64,000 bases of DNA, taken from Paeniroseomonas aquatica. Its GTDB lineage: Bacteria > Pseudomonadota > Alphaproteobacteria > Acetobacterales > Acetobacteraceae. Shown one piece after another: positions 35,111 through 43,892 of this stretch (its first letter is position 1; every line of letters starts with the position of its first letter). A program made the position numbers and the translations under genes. The DNA lies in the NCBI RefSeq assembly GCF_030409335.1, contig NZ_JAUFPN010000042.1, forward strand, positions 1-64,000, written 5' to 3'. The notes under the pieces were generated by a model that was not told the origin of the DNA, did not search any database, and saw only the letters and a program-made list of their open reading frames with translations.

Positions 35111-35725
35111 GGTGAGAACCCGTGGTGAAGCCGGTCGCGCACGACACGACACGCGACCCGGTAGGGCCGCGTATTGGTTGTTGCGGCGTGGTGGGCTGCG
35201 GTAGCCCTCAGGCGCTTGACGCTGCGCACCTGTCCGGCGGCCGATCTCGTCGGTCGCGCCATCACCCAAGTGGCGGGGATGAATCCCGCCACCGAATAGT
35301 ATCGGTCAAGAAGCAAGCCATCGAATAGTCAGCCCCGGTCAGCCAAGTCCTGTAACCCTCGCTGTTGGAAGCAGCGTGGTTGGCAGGCCCGAAGGAAGTC
35401 CGAGGCAGGAAGTCTAGATATCGTCGTGGCACTCATGGGCTGTGTAACATGCTCGGTTTTGAGCCGGCATCGCTGCAATACCTTGATACATTTGGTCGAA
35501 CAAGAGTTGAAATTGGCTTCCGTGTCGGTACAAAAACGACAGCGTGGGCCGACGGTCCAGGGGTATGCCAGAATATTGCGGCAATGCGGGCCGAAGCTCT
35601 AAATATATCTTAAGAATACCAGGGGCAGGCCATGCAGCAACGGTTGAGATAAACCGATCCACGGCAAGCCACGGGTGGCATGCCGGGCCGGCAGGGCGGC
35701 GGCATCGCCGCCCTCCGTCCCCGTG
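35111..35725. other. Low-GC intergenic region upstream of the GH16 gene
   Basis: About 615 bases without a supported gene, clearly richer in A+T from about 35,290 to 35,640 (for example TAAATATATCTTAAG near 35,600). A perfect 8-base dyad GTGGCGGG/CCCGCCAC with a 7-base loop lies at 35270-35292. Short open frames exist on both strands but none shows the codon bias of the genome or a recognisable protein. It may hold the GH16 promoter plus a remnant of foreign DNA. Confidence 0.5.
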
Positions 35726-36667
35726 CTACAGCGGCCCGATCCGTTGCCGCAGCGCCACAACATCCTCCCGCCGCGGATGCGCGGTGCCCGGTCGCATCAC
35801 CGCCGCCGCCCCGGCCGCCATGCCCCAGGCGAAGGCTTCGCGCGGCGCCTCGCCCCGCGTCAGCGCCAGCACCATCGCCGCCAGGAAGCTGTCGCCCGCG
35901 CCCACCGCCCCAAGCGCCGGCACCTCCAGCGCCGGCAGCCGCAGCACGCCCGCGGTCTCCGCCAGCAGCGCCCCCTCATGGCCGAGCGTCACCGCCACCA
36001 GGCCGACCCCGCCCTGCCGGACCAGTGCCAGCGCCGCTTCCTCGAGCGCCCCGGGCGCCTCGAGCGGCCGGCCGATCAGCGCGGCGAATTCCCCCCGGCT
36101 CGGCTTGATCAGCGCGATCGGCCCCGCGCCCCCGGCATCGAGCGCCGCCCGCAGCGGCGCGCCCGAGGTATCGAGGACGAAGCGCTGCCCACGCCCGGCG
36201 GCGATGCGCGCCGCCCGGGCGTAGAATTCCGCCGGCGCCCCGGGCGGCAGGCTGCCGCTGCCGACCACCCAGTCCGCCGCCTCGTTTTCCAGCGCCGCCA
36301 GCGCCGCCTGCCATTCGCCGGCCTCCAGCGCCGGGCCTTCCGGCACGAAGCGGTACTCGAGGCCGGCGGCCAGGTCGTGCACCGTATGGCTCATGCGGGT
36401 GCGGCCGTGGATCGGGATGGCCCGATGCGGCAGGCCGGCCTCGGTCAGCAGCTCGGCCAGCAGATGCCCGGTCACGCCACCCGCCAGCACCAGGGCCAGC
36501 GTCTCCCCGCCGAGCGCCTGCAGCACGCGGGAGACGTTCACCCCGCCGCCGCCGGGGTCGAAGCTCTCGTTGGTGGTGCGGATCTTGCGCACCGGCTGCA
36601 CCGCCGGCGCATCGGCGGCGACATCCACCGTGGGGTTGAGGGTGATGGTCAGGATGCGAGGGGCCAT
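35726..36667 (-). CDS. PfkB-family hexose-phosphate kinase (1-phosphofructokinase type)
   Basis: A 313-residue sugar kinase of the PfkB/ribokinase family. The N terminus ILTITLNPTVDVAAD is characteristic of the 1-phosphofructokinase/LacC/PfkB subgroup; GGGGVNVSRVLQALGG is signature 1; GAVGAGDSFLAAMVLALTRG near residue 255 is signature 2 with the catalytic Asp. It would phosphorylate fructose-1-phosphate, fructose-6-phosphate or tagatose-6-phosphate. No PTS genes are linked, so the exact sugar is open. Start at ATG 36667 with GGAGA upstream. Confidence 0.88.
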   Translation of the reverse strand: MAPRILTITLNPTVDVAADAPAVQPVRKIRTTNESFDPGGGGVNVSRVLQALGGETLALVLAGGVTGHLLAELLTEAGLPHRAIPIHGRTRMSHTVHDLAAGLEYRFVPEGPALEAGEWQAALAALENEAADWVVGSGSLPPGAPAEFYARAARIAAGRGQRFVLDTSGAPLRAALDAGGAGPIALIKPSRGEFAALIGRPLEAPGALEEAALALVRQGGVGLVAVTLGHEGALLAETAGVLRLPALEVPALGAVGAGDSFLAAMVLALTRGEAPREAFAWGMAAGAAAVMRPGTAHPRREDVVALRQRIGPL

Positions 36668-36774
36668 GTCTCTCCGCCGGAATGCCGGCGGCACGGATCA
36701 ATCCCGCCCGCCGCTCGAGGTCACCCGGCAGCAACGCGGCGAGGGCCGCCGCGGTCGCGCCGGGATGCCAGGGA

Positions 36775-37734
36775 TCAGTCGATCTGCAGGTTCATCCGGC
36801 GCAGCACCGGCGCCCAGCGGGCCGCCTCGGCGGCCAGGAAGCTGGCGAATTCCCCCGGCCCGGTGCCCATGGCGAATTGCCCCTCGGCGAGCAGCCGGTC
36901 CTTCAGCCCCGCCTCCTGCAGCGCCTGGCCCGCCGCCTGGGCCAGCCGGTCCAGCATCGGCCGCGGCGTCCTGGCCGGGGCCACCAGGCCGAAGTAGGTT
37001 TGCGCCACCGCCTCCGGCACCGTCTCGGCGAAGGTCGGGATCTCCGGCATGAAGGGCATCCGCCGGTCGCCGGTCCAGCCGATGATCCGCCCCTGGCCGT
37101 TGCGGTGCGTGCCGATCGCCGAGGCGCCGCCCACCACCAGCAGGTCCAGCGTCCCCGCCAGGAAGTCGCCCAGCTGCTGCGCGTCGCCGCGGTAGGTCAC
37201 GTCCTGCATGCGGATCCCGAGGGCATCCGCCACCATGACCGCGGCGATGTTGTTGAAGCTCGAGGGCCCGTTGGTCCCGTAGTTCAGCTTGCCCGGCTGC
37301 GCCTTGGCCAGCGCCACGAATTCCGGGATGGTCTTCGGCATCCGGTTCTGCAGCACGAAGGCGAAGGGCAGGATGCTGAGCAGCGAGATCGGCGCGAAAT
37401 CATCCACCTTGTAGGAGAGGTTGCGCATCAGCAGCGGGTTGAGCGTCAGCGTCGTGCCGGAATTGACCAGCAGGGTCATGCCATCCGGCGCGGCGCGGGC
37501 GACGTATTCGGCGCCCACCACCGTCGCCCCGCCCGGCCGGTTTTCCACCTGCACCGGCAGGCCCAGCACCCGCGCCATGCCCTCGCCGAGCAGGCGACCC
37601 ATGACATCGGTCGAGCCGCCGGGCGGGAAGGGAACCACGAGGGAGATCGGCCGCGCCTGGGCGAGGGCAGGGGCCGCGAGCAGCCCTCCGCCCAGCGCCA
37701 GCATGGGACGCCTTCCGATACGCAGCTTGGTCAT
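36775..37734 (-). CDS. TctC/Bug family periplasmic solute-binding protein
   Basis: A 319-residue receptor of the tripartite tricarboxylate (TctC/Bug) family. Signal RRPMLALGGGLLAAPALAQ, then the family start RPISLVVPFPPGGSTDVMGRLL, QVENRPGGATVVGAEYVA, DGMTLLVNSGTTLTLNP and a C-terminal FASFLAAEAARWAPVLR. These proteins bind carboxylates (organic acids, nicotinate, amino acids). No TctA/TctB permease genes are near, and it is isolated from the four-gene TctC cluster at 50.6-54.8 kb. Divergent from the enoyl-CoA hydratase gene, with 134 bases between. Confidence 0.9.
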   Translation of the reverse strand: MTKLRIGRRPMLALGGGLLAAPALAQARPISLVVPFPPGGSTDVMGRLLGEGMARVLGLPVQVENRPGGATVVGAEYVARAAPDGMTLLVNSGTTLTLNPLLMRNLSYKVDDFAPISLLSILPFAFVLQNRMPKTIPEFVALAKAQPGKLNYGTNGPSSFNNIAAVMVADALGIRMQDVTYRGDAQQLGDFLAGTLDLLVVGGASAIGTHRNGQGRIIGWTGDRRMPFMPEIPTFAETVPEAVAQTYFGLVAPARTPRPMLDRLAQAAGQALQEAGLKDRLLAEGQFAMGTGPGEFASFLAAEAARWAPVLRRMNLQID

Positions 37735-37868
37735 GTCTCGCTCCCGGTTTTGCGGCGAGCCTGCCACGCCCGGCCGCCCGGGGAAACCGCCCCGGAAACC
37801 ACCCCTGAAAGCGCCGCGCTTGACGACGCCGCCGCCGCCGCCTGCTATGCGCGCCGGAGGAAGCCCCC

Positions 37869-38621
37869 ATGCCCGACCATATCCAGGTCTCGAATGCCGA
37901 TGGCATCTGCACCATCACCATCGCCCGGCCCGAGAAGAAGAACAGCCTCACCCGCGCCATGTACGCGGTGCTCGCCGGCGCCATCGAGGCGAGCGCGGCT
38001 GATCCCGCCATCCGCTGCCTGCTGCTGACCGGGGAAGGCGACGTCTTCTGCGCCGGCAACGACATCGGCGAGTTCCAGAACCGCGCGCCCGAGGACCCGG
38101 ATGCGCCGCCGCCGAGCAAGCGCTTCTACTACGGCCTGGCGAACTACGAGAAACCCATCGTCGCCGCCGTCCCCGGCCTCGCCATCGGCATCGGCTGCAC
38201 CATGCTGCTGCATGCCGACATCGTCTATGCCGCGCCCGAGGCGCGCTTCCGCCTGCCCTTCGTCGATCTCGGCCTGGTGCCCGAGCTCGGCTCCTCCATG
38301 CTGGTGCCCTGGATGGTCGGCCGGCAGAAGGCGGCCGAGCTGATGCTACTCGGCGACTTCTTCGACACCGCCGCCGCGCAGGAGATGGGCTTCGTCAACC
38401 GCATCCTGCCGCGCGGCGAGCTGCTGGCCACCGCACGCGCGACCGCCGCCCGCCTCGCCGCCAAGCCGCCGGAGGCGCTGCGCCTGACCAAGCGCCTGCT
38501 GCTGCAGCACCACCCGGCGCTGCTCGAGCGCATGGAGGAGGAACGCGGGTTGCTCGCCGCCCGCCTCCGCACCGACGAGACCCAGGCCATCATGGCCAAT
38601 GTGCTGAAGCCGAAGCGCTGA
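37869..38621 (+). CDS. Enoyl-CoA hydratase/isomerase family protein
   Basis: A 250-residue crotonase-fold enzyme. TIARPEKKNSLTRAMYAVL and CLLLTGEGDVFCAGNDIGEF form the CoA-binding and oxyanion-hole regions; AVPGLAIGIGCTMLLHADIVYA and FVDLGLVPELGSSMLVP follow. The Glu in LVPE sits where one catalytic Glu of hydratases lies; the other expected acid is not obvious, so an isomerase is also possible. GGAGGAAG site before the ATG. The next gene, a nitronate monooxygenase homologue, starts 11 bases downstream, so the two form an operon. Confidence 0.88.
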   Translation: MPDHIQVSNADGICTITIARPEKKNSLTRAMYAVLAGAIEASAADPAIRCLLLTGEGDVFCAGNDIGEFQNRAPEDPDAPPPSKRFYYGLANYEKPIVAAVPGLAIGIGCTMLLHADIVYAAPEARFRLPFVDLGLVPELGSSMLVPWMVGRQKAAELMLLGDFFDTAAAQEMGFVNRILPRGELLATARATAARLAAKPPEALRLTKRLLLQHHPALLERMEEERGLLAARLRTDETQAIMANVLKPKR

Positions 38622-38632
38622 AGGACCGCCGC

Positions 38633-39643
38633 ATGTCTCTGCTCGAATCCCTGAAGGGCCGGCTCTCGCTGCCGCTCATCGGCTCGCCGCTCTTCATCAT
38701 CTCGGTGCCCGACCTCGTCGTCGCGCAATGCACCGCCGGCATCGTCGGCGCCATGCCCTCGCTCAACGCCCGCCCCGGCGAGCTGTTCGAGGAATGGGTG
38801 ATCGAGATCAAGGAACGGCTCGCGGCGCACGACGCGCGCCATCCGGAGCGGCCCGCCGCGCCCTTCGCCATCAACCTCATCGTCCACAAGTCGAACGACC
38901 GGCTGGACCACGACCTCGCCGTCTGCGTGCAGCAGCAGGTGCCGCTCATCATCAGCAGCCTCGGCGCGCGGGAGGAGGTGAATACCGCCGTGCACGGCTA
39001 CGGCGGCCACGTGCTGCACGACGTCATCAACCAGCGCTTCGCCCACAAGGCGATCGAGAAGGGCGCCGACGGGCTGGTGCTGGTCTGCGCCGGCGCCGGC
39101 GGCCATGCCGGGGCGCTCAGCCCCTTCGGCTTCGTGCAGGAAACCCGCGCCTGGTTCGACGGGCCCATCGCGCTCTCGGGCGCCATCGCCAATGGCCGCA
39201 GCGTGCTGGCGGCCGAGGCGCTCGGCGCCGACTTCGCCTATGCCGGCAGCGCCTTCATCGCAACCCAGGAAGCCCGCGCCCAGCCGGAGCAGCAGCGGAT
39301 GATCCTCGACTGCGGCGCCGAGGACATCGTCTATACCAACCTCATCACCGGCGTGCACGGCAACTACATGAAGCCGAGCCTGGCCCGCGCCGGCCTCGAC
39401 CCCGACAACCTGCCGACCTCCGATCCCAGCGCCATGAGCTTCGGCACCGACCGCAGCAAGCGCCGCTGGAAGGACATCTGGGGGGCCGGGCAGGGGATCG
39501 GCGCGGTGTCCGACATACCGCCCGCCGCGGAACTCGTCGCCCGCTGGCGGCGCGAATACCACGCCGCCCGCGCCCGGCTCGGCGCCGGCTGCCCGCTGCT
39601 GAACCCGGCCTGGGAGGCGGTGCTGGAGGCCGCCGCCGAATAG
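38633..39643 (+). CDS. Nitronate monooxygenase / 2-nitropropane dioxygenase family flavoprotein
   Basis: A 336-residue FMN enzyme with a TIM barrel. Family landmarks are PLIGSPLFIISVPDLVVAQCTAGIVGAMPSLNARP at the N terminus, GADGLVLVCAGAGGHAGALSPFGFVQE with the FMN phosphate loop, and GAIANGRSVLAAEALGADFAYAGSAFIAT. It would oxidise nitronates or act as an enoyl reductase-like flavoprotein; the family is broad. AAGGA site upstream; co-transcribed with the enoyl-CoA hydratase gene, which hints at a CoA-ester or unsaturated-acid substrate. Confidence 0.88.
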   Translation: MSLLESLKGRLSLPLIGSPLFIISVPDLVVAQCTAGIVGAMPSLNARPGELFEEWVIEIKERLAAHDARHPERPAAPFAINLIVHKSNDRLDHDLAVCVQQQVPLIISSLGAREEVNTAVHGYGGHVLHDVINQRFAHKAIEKGADGLVLVCAGAGGHAGALSPFGFVQETRAWFDGPIALSGAIANGRSVLAAEALGADFAYAGSAFIATQEARAQPEQQRMILDCGAEDIVYTNLITGVHGNYMKPSLARAGLDPDNLPTSDPSAMSFGTDRSKRRWKDIWGAGQGIGAVSDIPPAAELVARWRREYHAARARLGAGCPLLNPAWEAVLEAAAE

Positions 39644-39652
39644 CCCGGCGGC

Positions 39653-40612
39653 TCAGCCCAGCTCCAGCAGCGTCACCTCGGGCGGCATGCCGAGGCGCAC
39701 CGGCAGCATGGAATTGCCGATGCCGCCGGAGACCACCAGGTGACGCCCGCCTTCCTCCACCGCGCCATAGGCGTAGCGGTTGCCGAAGCGGCTCGGCACC
39801 AGGGGCGAGTAGCCGAAGAGCCGGACCTGCCCGCCGTGGGTATGGCCGCTGAGGGTGACCGCCACCCGCTCCGGCACCGCGGGGAAGATATCGGGTTCAT
39901 GCGCCAGCAGGAGGACCGGCGCCCCCGCCGGCACCGCGGCCAGCGTGCCCGGCAGGTCGTCCGCGCCCCGCAGCTGCCGGCCCCGCCGGTAGGCCCACTG
40001 GCTGCCGAGCCCGGCCAGCCAGACCGGGTGGCCGTGGTGCAGCAGCGGCCGCGCCGCGTTGTGCAGGATGGGCAGGCCGGCCGCGGCGAAGGCCTCGGCC
40101 GCCTCCGGCAGGGCGCGCTCGCCCGCCTGGGCCGCCCGGTCCTCCCACCAGTCGTGGTTGCCCAGCACCGCATGCACGCCGAGCGGCGCCCGTAGCCCGG
40201 CCAGCACCCCCGCCACCTCCTGGAAGCTCGGCCGGCTGGTGACGAAACGGTGGTCCGCCAGGTAGTCGCCGAGCAGCACCGCGAGATCCGGCCGCGCGGC
40301 ATTGGCCATGGCGACGGCGCGGGCCAGGCGCCGCAGGCCGGTATGCGGCCCGCCGGCATGCGGGTCGGCGATGATGGCGATGCGCAGCGCCAGGCCGCGC
40401 GGCCAGGCCGCCGGCGCCAGCCGGTGCCGTACCAGGCGCAGCCGCAGGCCGGGCTCGGCGCCGAAGGCGTAGCCGCCGAGACCGGCCCCGGCACCGCCCA
40501 GCCAGCCCAGCAGGCGGCGCCGGCTGCCCGGCCGGGCAGCCGGCGGCTCCCGCGGCACCGCCGCATCGCCCAGGCTTGCGGGCCCGATCCCGGCCGCCAC
40601 ATCACCGTCCAT
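39653..40612 (-). CDS. Metallophosphoesterase (calcineurin-like), membrane or exported
   Basis: A 319-residue phosphoesterase with all metal motifs: IADPHAGG, LLGDYLAD, LGNHDWWED and LSGHTHGGQ. An N-terminal segment SRRRLLGWLGGAGAGLGGYAFG looks like a twin-arginine signal or a membrane anchor, so it probably acts in the periplasm, as do YaeI/YkuE-type enzymes that cleave pyrophosphate or phosphodiester bonds of lipids. The only ATG near the start is at 40612 and its codon overlaps the ATG of the divergent gene (CATG); a longer form from 40678 is also open. Its end lies nine bases from the convergent monooxygenase gene. Confidence 0.85.
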   Translation of the reverse strand: MDGDVAAGIGPASLGDAAVPREPPAARPGSRRRLLGWLGGAGAGLGGYAFGAEPGLRLRLVRHRLAPAAWPRGLALRIAIIADPHAGGPHTGLRRLARAVAMANAARPDLAVLLGDYLADHRFVTSRPSFQEVAGVLAGLRAPLGVHAVLGNHDWWEDRAAQAGERALPEAAEAFAAAGLPILHNAARPLLHHGHPVWLAGLGSQWAYRRGRQLRGADDLPGTLAAVPAGAPVLLLAHEPDIFPAVPERVAVTLSGHTHGGQVRLFGYSPLVPSRFGNRYAYGAVEEGGRHLVVSGGIGNSMLPVRLGMPPEVTLLELG

Positions 40613-41867
40613 GCCCCACCCTATCCCGCCCACCCGTGCCGCCGGCCTGCAGCGGCTGGCGGCCTTCGCCCCGCGCATGGGGCAGCCCTATGCCGAGGGA
40701 CGGAACCATGACCCCGGCCCGGATGCCGCCGCGCGGACGCCGCCGGCCGTCTCCGGCCTCAGCCCCTATCTACGGCATCGCCTTTTGCTGGAAAGTGAAG
40801 TTGCCGCGGCGGCGGTCGCCGGGCCGGGCGGCGGGGCGGCGGAAAGCTTCATCCGGGAGACGCTCTGGCGCAGCTACTGGAAGGGCTGGCTGGATCTGCA
40901 TCCCGCCGTCTGGGCGGAGTACCGCGCCGCGGTCGCCGCCGCCTGGCCCGGCCGGACGGCCATCCCCGGCCTGGAAGCCGCCCTGGCCGGGCGCAGCGGC
41001 ATCGCCTGCCTCGATTCCTGGGCCGCCGAGCTGGTGGCGACCGGCACGCTGCACAACCACGCCCGCATGTGGTTCGCCAGCATCTGGATCTTCACCCTGG
41101 GCCTGCCCTGGGTGCTGGGCGCCGACTTCTTCCTGCGCCACCTGCGGGATGGCGATGCCGCCTCCAATACCCTGTCCTGGCGCTGGGTCGCCGGGCTGCA
41201 GACGCCGGGGAAGCACTACGTGGCGCGGGCCGGCAACATCGCCCGCTTCACCGCGGGCCGGTTCGACCCGGTGGGCGAGTTGAACGAGGACCCGGCGCCG
41301 CCCGCCGCCGGACCGCTGCCGCCGCCCCAGCCGCTGCCGGCCGCCGCTGCCCGGCCGCGGGGCCGTCTCGCCCTGCTGCTGCACGACGACGACCTCCATG
41401 CGGAATCGCTCGGCCTCGAGGGGGAGGGTGCCGAGATCGTCGCCCTGGCCGGATTCGCCACCCCCGGCGCCCGTTCCCCCGGCGGCTGCGCCCCCGCCGT
41501 CGCCGCCTGGGTCGAGGCGGCGCTGGCCGATGGCCTGGACCGGGCCGGACGGCATTTCGCCCTGGCGCCGTGCCGGCTGGCCCCGGCCGAGGTCGCCGGC
41601 TGGGCCGCGGCCAGCGGCTGCGCCGCGGTCGTCACCCCCTGGTCCCCGGTCGGCTGGACCGCCGAGGCGCTCGGGCCGGTCGAGGCCGCGCTGGCCGCCC
41701 GCGGCCTGCCGCTGCTGCGTCTCCGCCGTCCTTGGGACAGCGCCTGCTGGCCGCTGGCGACCCGCGGCTTCTTCGCCTTCCGCAAGCACATCCCCCGGCT
41801 GCTGCAGGAGCTGTTGCCGCCGTCGCCCGGCGGCGCGGCGCCCGCCGCCGGCCCTACTGCGGCTTGA
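40611..41867 (+). CDS. Photolyase-like FAD-binding protein with reversed domain order
   Basis: A 418-residue protein. Residues 1-225 are the photolyase/cryptochrome FAD-binding helical domain: TRAAGLQRLAAFAPRMG, AVSGLSPYLRHRLL, FIRETLWRSYWKGWLD, HNHARMWFASIWIF, and DGDAASNTLSWRWVAG at 180-195. A Pro/Ala-rich linker (226-250) leads to a C-terminal alpha/beta region with WPLATRGFFAFRKHIPRLL near the end. In ordinary photolyases an alpha/beta antenna domain precedes the FAD domain; here the order is reversed. Blue-light repair or sensing is inferred only from the FAD domain. The start codon overlaps that of the divergent phosphoesterase. Confidence 0.82.
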   Translation: MPHPIPPTRAAGLQRLAAFAPRMGQPYAEGRNHDPGPDAAARTPPAVSGLSPYLRHRLLLESEVAAAAVAGPGGGAAESFIRETLWRSYWKGWLDLHPAVWAEYRAAVAAAWPGRTAIPGLEAALAGRSGIACLDSWAAELVATGTLHNHARMWFASIWIFTLGLPWVLGADFFLRHLRDGDAASNTLSWRWVAGLQTPGKHYVARAGNIARFTAGRFDPVGELNEDPAPPAAGPLPPPQPLPAAAARPRGRLALLLHDDDLHAESLGLEGEGAEIVALAGFATPGARSPGGCAPAVAAWVEAALADGLDRAGRHFALAPCRLAPAEVAGWAAASGCAAVVTPWSPVGWTAEALGPVEAALAARGLPLLRLRRPWDSACWPLATRGFFAFRKHIPRLLQELLPPSPGGAAPAAGPTAA

Positions 41868-42528
41868 AGCGGCTCGCCTTGGCCGCATCCGCCGCCCGCC
41901 ACAGGTACCAGGCGGCGATGCTGCGCCAGGGCGCCCAGGCGGCGCCGATCTCGGCCAGCGCCTTCGGCTTCGGCTGCGCCTCGAGCCCCGCCGCCACCTT
42001 CCAGCCCTCCCGCACGCCGAAGTCGTCCACCGGCAGCACGTCGGGCCGGCCGAGGGTGAAGATCAGCAGCATCTCCACGGTCCAGCGGCCGACGCCCCGG
42101 ATCGCCACCAGCCGCTCGATCAGCGCCGCATCCTCCAGCCGGGCGCAGCCGGCGCGCGTCGGCACCAGCCCGCCCGCCGCCTTCTCCGCGATGTCGCGGA
42201 TGGCCGCGACCTTGGAGCCCGAGAAGCCGCAGCCCCGCATCGCCTCCGGCGCCATCGCCAGGATCGCCTCCGGTGGCGGGAAGGCATGCCCCGGGTGCAG
42301 CGCCAGCAGCCGGCCGAGGATCGCCTCCGCCGCCCGCCCATGCACCTGCTGGTGGGCGATGGCGCGGACCAGCGCCTCGTAGGGCTCGCGCTCGACCGGC
42401 TGCAGGGTGCAGGGGCCGATCGCCTTGATGACTGTCTTGAACACCGGGTCGCGCCGCAGCGCCCGCTCCGCCTTCGCCCAATCGGGCGAGGCCACCACCT
42501 TCGCGCTGTCGCCGGCCATGTCGCTCAT
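41854..42528 (-). CDS. DNA-3-methyladenine glycosylase II-like (AlkA/HhH-GPD)
   Basis: A 224-residue base-excision repair glycosylase. EALVRAIAHQQVHGRAAEAILGRLL at 51-75 is the conserved core helix; the helix-hairpin-helix is IRGVGRWTVEMLLIF at 143-157 and the catalytic Asp lies in LPVDDFGVREG (168/169). It lacks the extra N-terminal domain of E. coli AlkA, as short bacterial homologues do. It removes alkylated purines from DNA. Its 3' end overlaps the photolyase-like gene by 14 bases (convergent). Confidence 0.9.
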   Translation of the reverse strand: MSDMAGDSAKVVASPDWAKAERALRRDPVFKTVIKAIGPCTLQPVEREPYEALVRAIAHQQVHGRAAEAILGRLLALHPGHAFPPPEAILAMAPEAMRGCGFSGSKVAAIRDIAEKAAGGLVPTRAGCARLEDAALIERLVAIRGVGRWTVEMLLIFTLGRPDVLPVDDFGVREGWKVAAGLEAQPKPKALAEIGAAWAPWRSIAAWYLWRAADAAKASRFKPQ

Positions 42529-42654
42529 GCCGCCGAGCCTAGGGCAAAGCCGCGCCGGGCGAAATCGGCCGGCCGGACGCTTCGCCCCGGGGACGAAGCC
42601 AGGGCGCGCCCCGGCGCCCTTGCCGCGGCCCGGCCGGATCCCGATCCTCGGCCG

Positions 42655-43062
42655 ATGAGCGATCTCTATGCCGCCTATGGCAGCAACCTCTCCCGGGCGC
42701 AGATGCGGCTCCGCTGCCCCGGCGCCACCGTCGCCGGTTCCTTCCTGCTGCCGGGATGGCGGCTGGTGCTGCGCCGCTTCGCCCGGCTCGAGGCCGATCC
42801 CGCCGGCTGCTGCCCGGTCGGCCTCTGGCGGATCACCCCGCGCCACCTGGCGGCGCTGGACCGGGCCGAGGGGGCGCCGCTCATCTACCGCCGCAGCCTC
42901 GCGGAGACCCCGTGCGGCCCTGCCTGGATCTATCACGAGGTGGTAGACCGTCCCGGACCACCCACGGCGGCCTATGTCGCCCGCATCCGCGCCGGCTATG
43001 CCGAGTTCGGCCTCGACCCGGCGCCGCTGCTGGCGGCCATCGCCGAGGCGTCGGCCGACTGA
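42655..43062 (+). CDS. Gamma-glutamylcyclotransferase-fold protein
   Basis: A 135-residue protein with the GGCT fold: AAYGSNLS at residues 7-13 is the glycine-rich motif, and Glu72 in LDRAEG is the catalytic acid of the family; GLWRITPRHLAALDRAEG and GPAWIYHEVV complete it. Members release 5-oxoproline from gamma-glutamyl peptides or amines. No signal peptide. It is divergent from the glycosylase gene and followed, 62 bases later, by an SDR gene on the same strand. Confidence 0.85.
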   Translation: MSDLYAAYGSNLSRAQMRLRCPGATVAGSFLLPGWRLVLRRFARLEADPAGCCPVGLWRITPRHLAALDRAEGAPLIYRRSLAETPCGPAWIYHEVVDRPGPPTAAYVARIRAGYAEFGLDPAPLLAAIAEASAD

Positions 43063-43124
43063 CCCGCACCCGCACCCGCAGCGCCGCGCCGGCCCGCCCG
43101 GTCCAGCAGAAAGACTCCCCTCCC

Positions 43125-43886
43125 ATGGACATCCGCTTCCAGGATACCACCGTCGCGGTCACCGGTGCCGGCCACGGCTTCGGCCGCGAGATCGCCCATC
43201 GCTTCGCCGCCCTCGGCGCCCGGGTCTTCGCCTGCGACCTCGATGCCGAGGCGCTGGCCGCAACCGCCGCCGGCCCCGGGACCGGCATCGTCACCGAGGC
43301 CTTCGACCTCACCGCCCCCGGCGCCGCCGCCGCCTGGATCGCCGGGATCGAGCGTGCCACCGGCGGCCCGGTCGGGGTGCTGGCCAGCAATGCCGGCGGC
43401 GTCCGCGGTCAGGTCATGCGGCCGGTCGAGCAGGTGCCCGAGGCCGACTGGCACGCCATCATGGCCATCAACCTGCATGCGCATTTCGCCCTGGCCCAGG
43501 CGGTGGCGCCGGGAATGAAGCAGGCGGGGCGCGGCGCCATCGTCACCACCAGCAGCGGCGCCGGCCTGGCCCCCAGCATGACCGGCATCCAGGCCTATAC
43601 CGCCGCCAAGCACGGGCTGGTCGGCCTGACCCGGCAGCTGGCGCATGAGCTCGGCCCGCATGGCATCCGGGCCAACAGCGTGGCGCCGGGGCTGATCCTG
43701 TCCAACCCCGCCAGCCTCGCGCAGTGGGAGGCCTACGGGCCGGAGAAGCAGCGCGCGACGATCGAGGGGATCGCGCTGCGCCGGCTGGGCACGGCCCGGG
43801 ATGTCGCCGATGCCGTGCTGTATCTGGCGAGCGACTTCGCCGGCTTCGTCAACGGCCAGGTGCTGAGCCTGGACGGCGGCCGATGA
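43125..43886 (+). CDS. Short-chain dehydrogenase/reductase (SDR)
   Basis: A 253-residue classical SDR: TGAGHGFG at 13-20 binds NAD(P), ASNAGG at 87-92, Ser near 144, Tyr158 and Lys162 in AYTAAKHG form the catalytic set, and VNGQVLSLDGG closes the protein. Asp38 after the second strand (FACDLD) suggests NAD rather than NADP. Substrate unknown. The end lies six bases from a convergent M20 peptidase gene. Confidence 0.9.
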   Translation: MDIRFQDTTVAVTGAGHGFGREIAHRFAALGARVFACDLDAEALAATAAGPGTGIVTEAFDLTAPGAAAAWIAGIERATGGPVGVLASNAGGVRGQVMRPVEQVPEADWHAIMAINLHAHFALAQAVAPGMKQAGRGAIVTTSSGAGLAPSMTGIQAYTAAKHGLVGLTRQLAHELGPHGIRANSVAPGLILSNPASLAQWEAYGPEKQRATIEGIALRRLGTARDVADAVLYLASDFAGFVNGQVLSLDGGR

Positions 43887-43892
43887 GGCGCC

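Noticed and set aside
35365-35662. Small open frames on both strands in the low-GC gap
   Set aside because: No ribosome site of note, no domain, and the two strands overlap; not supported as genes.
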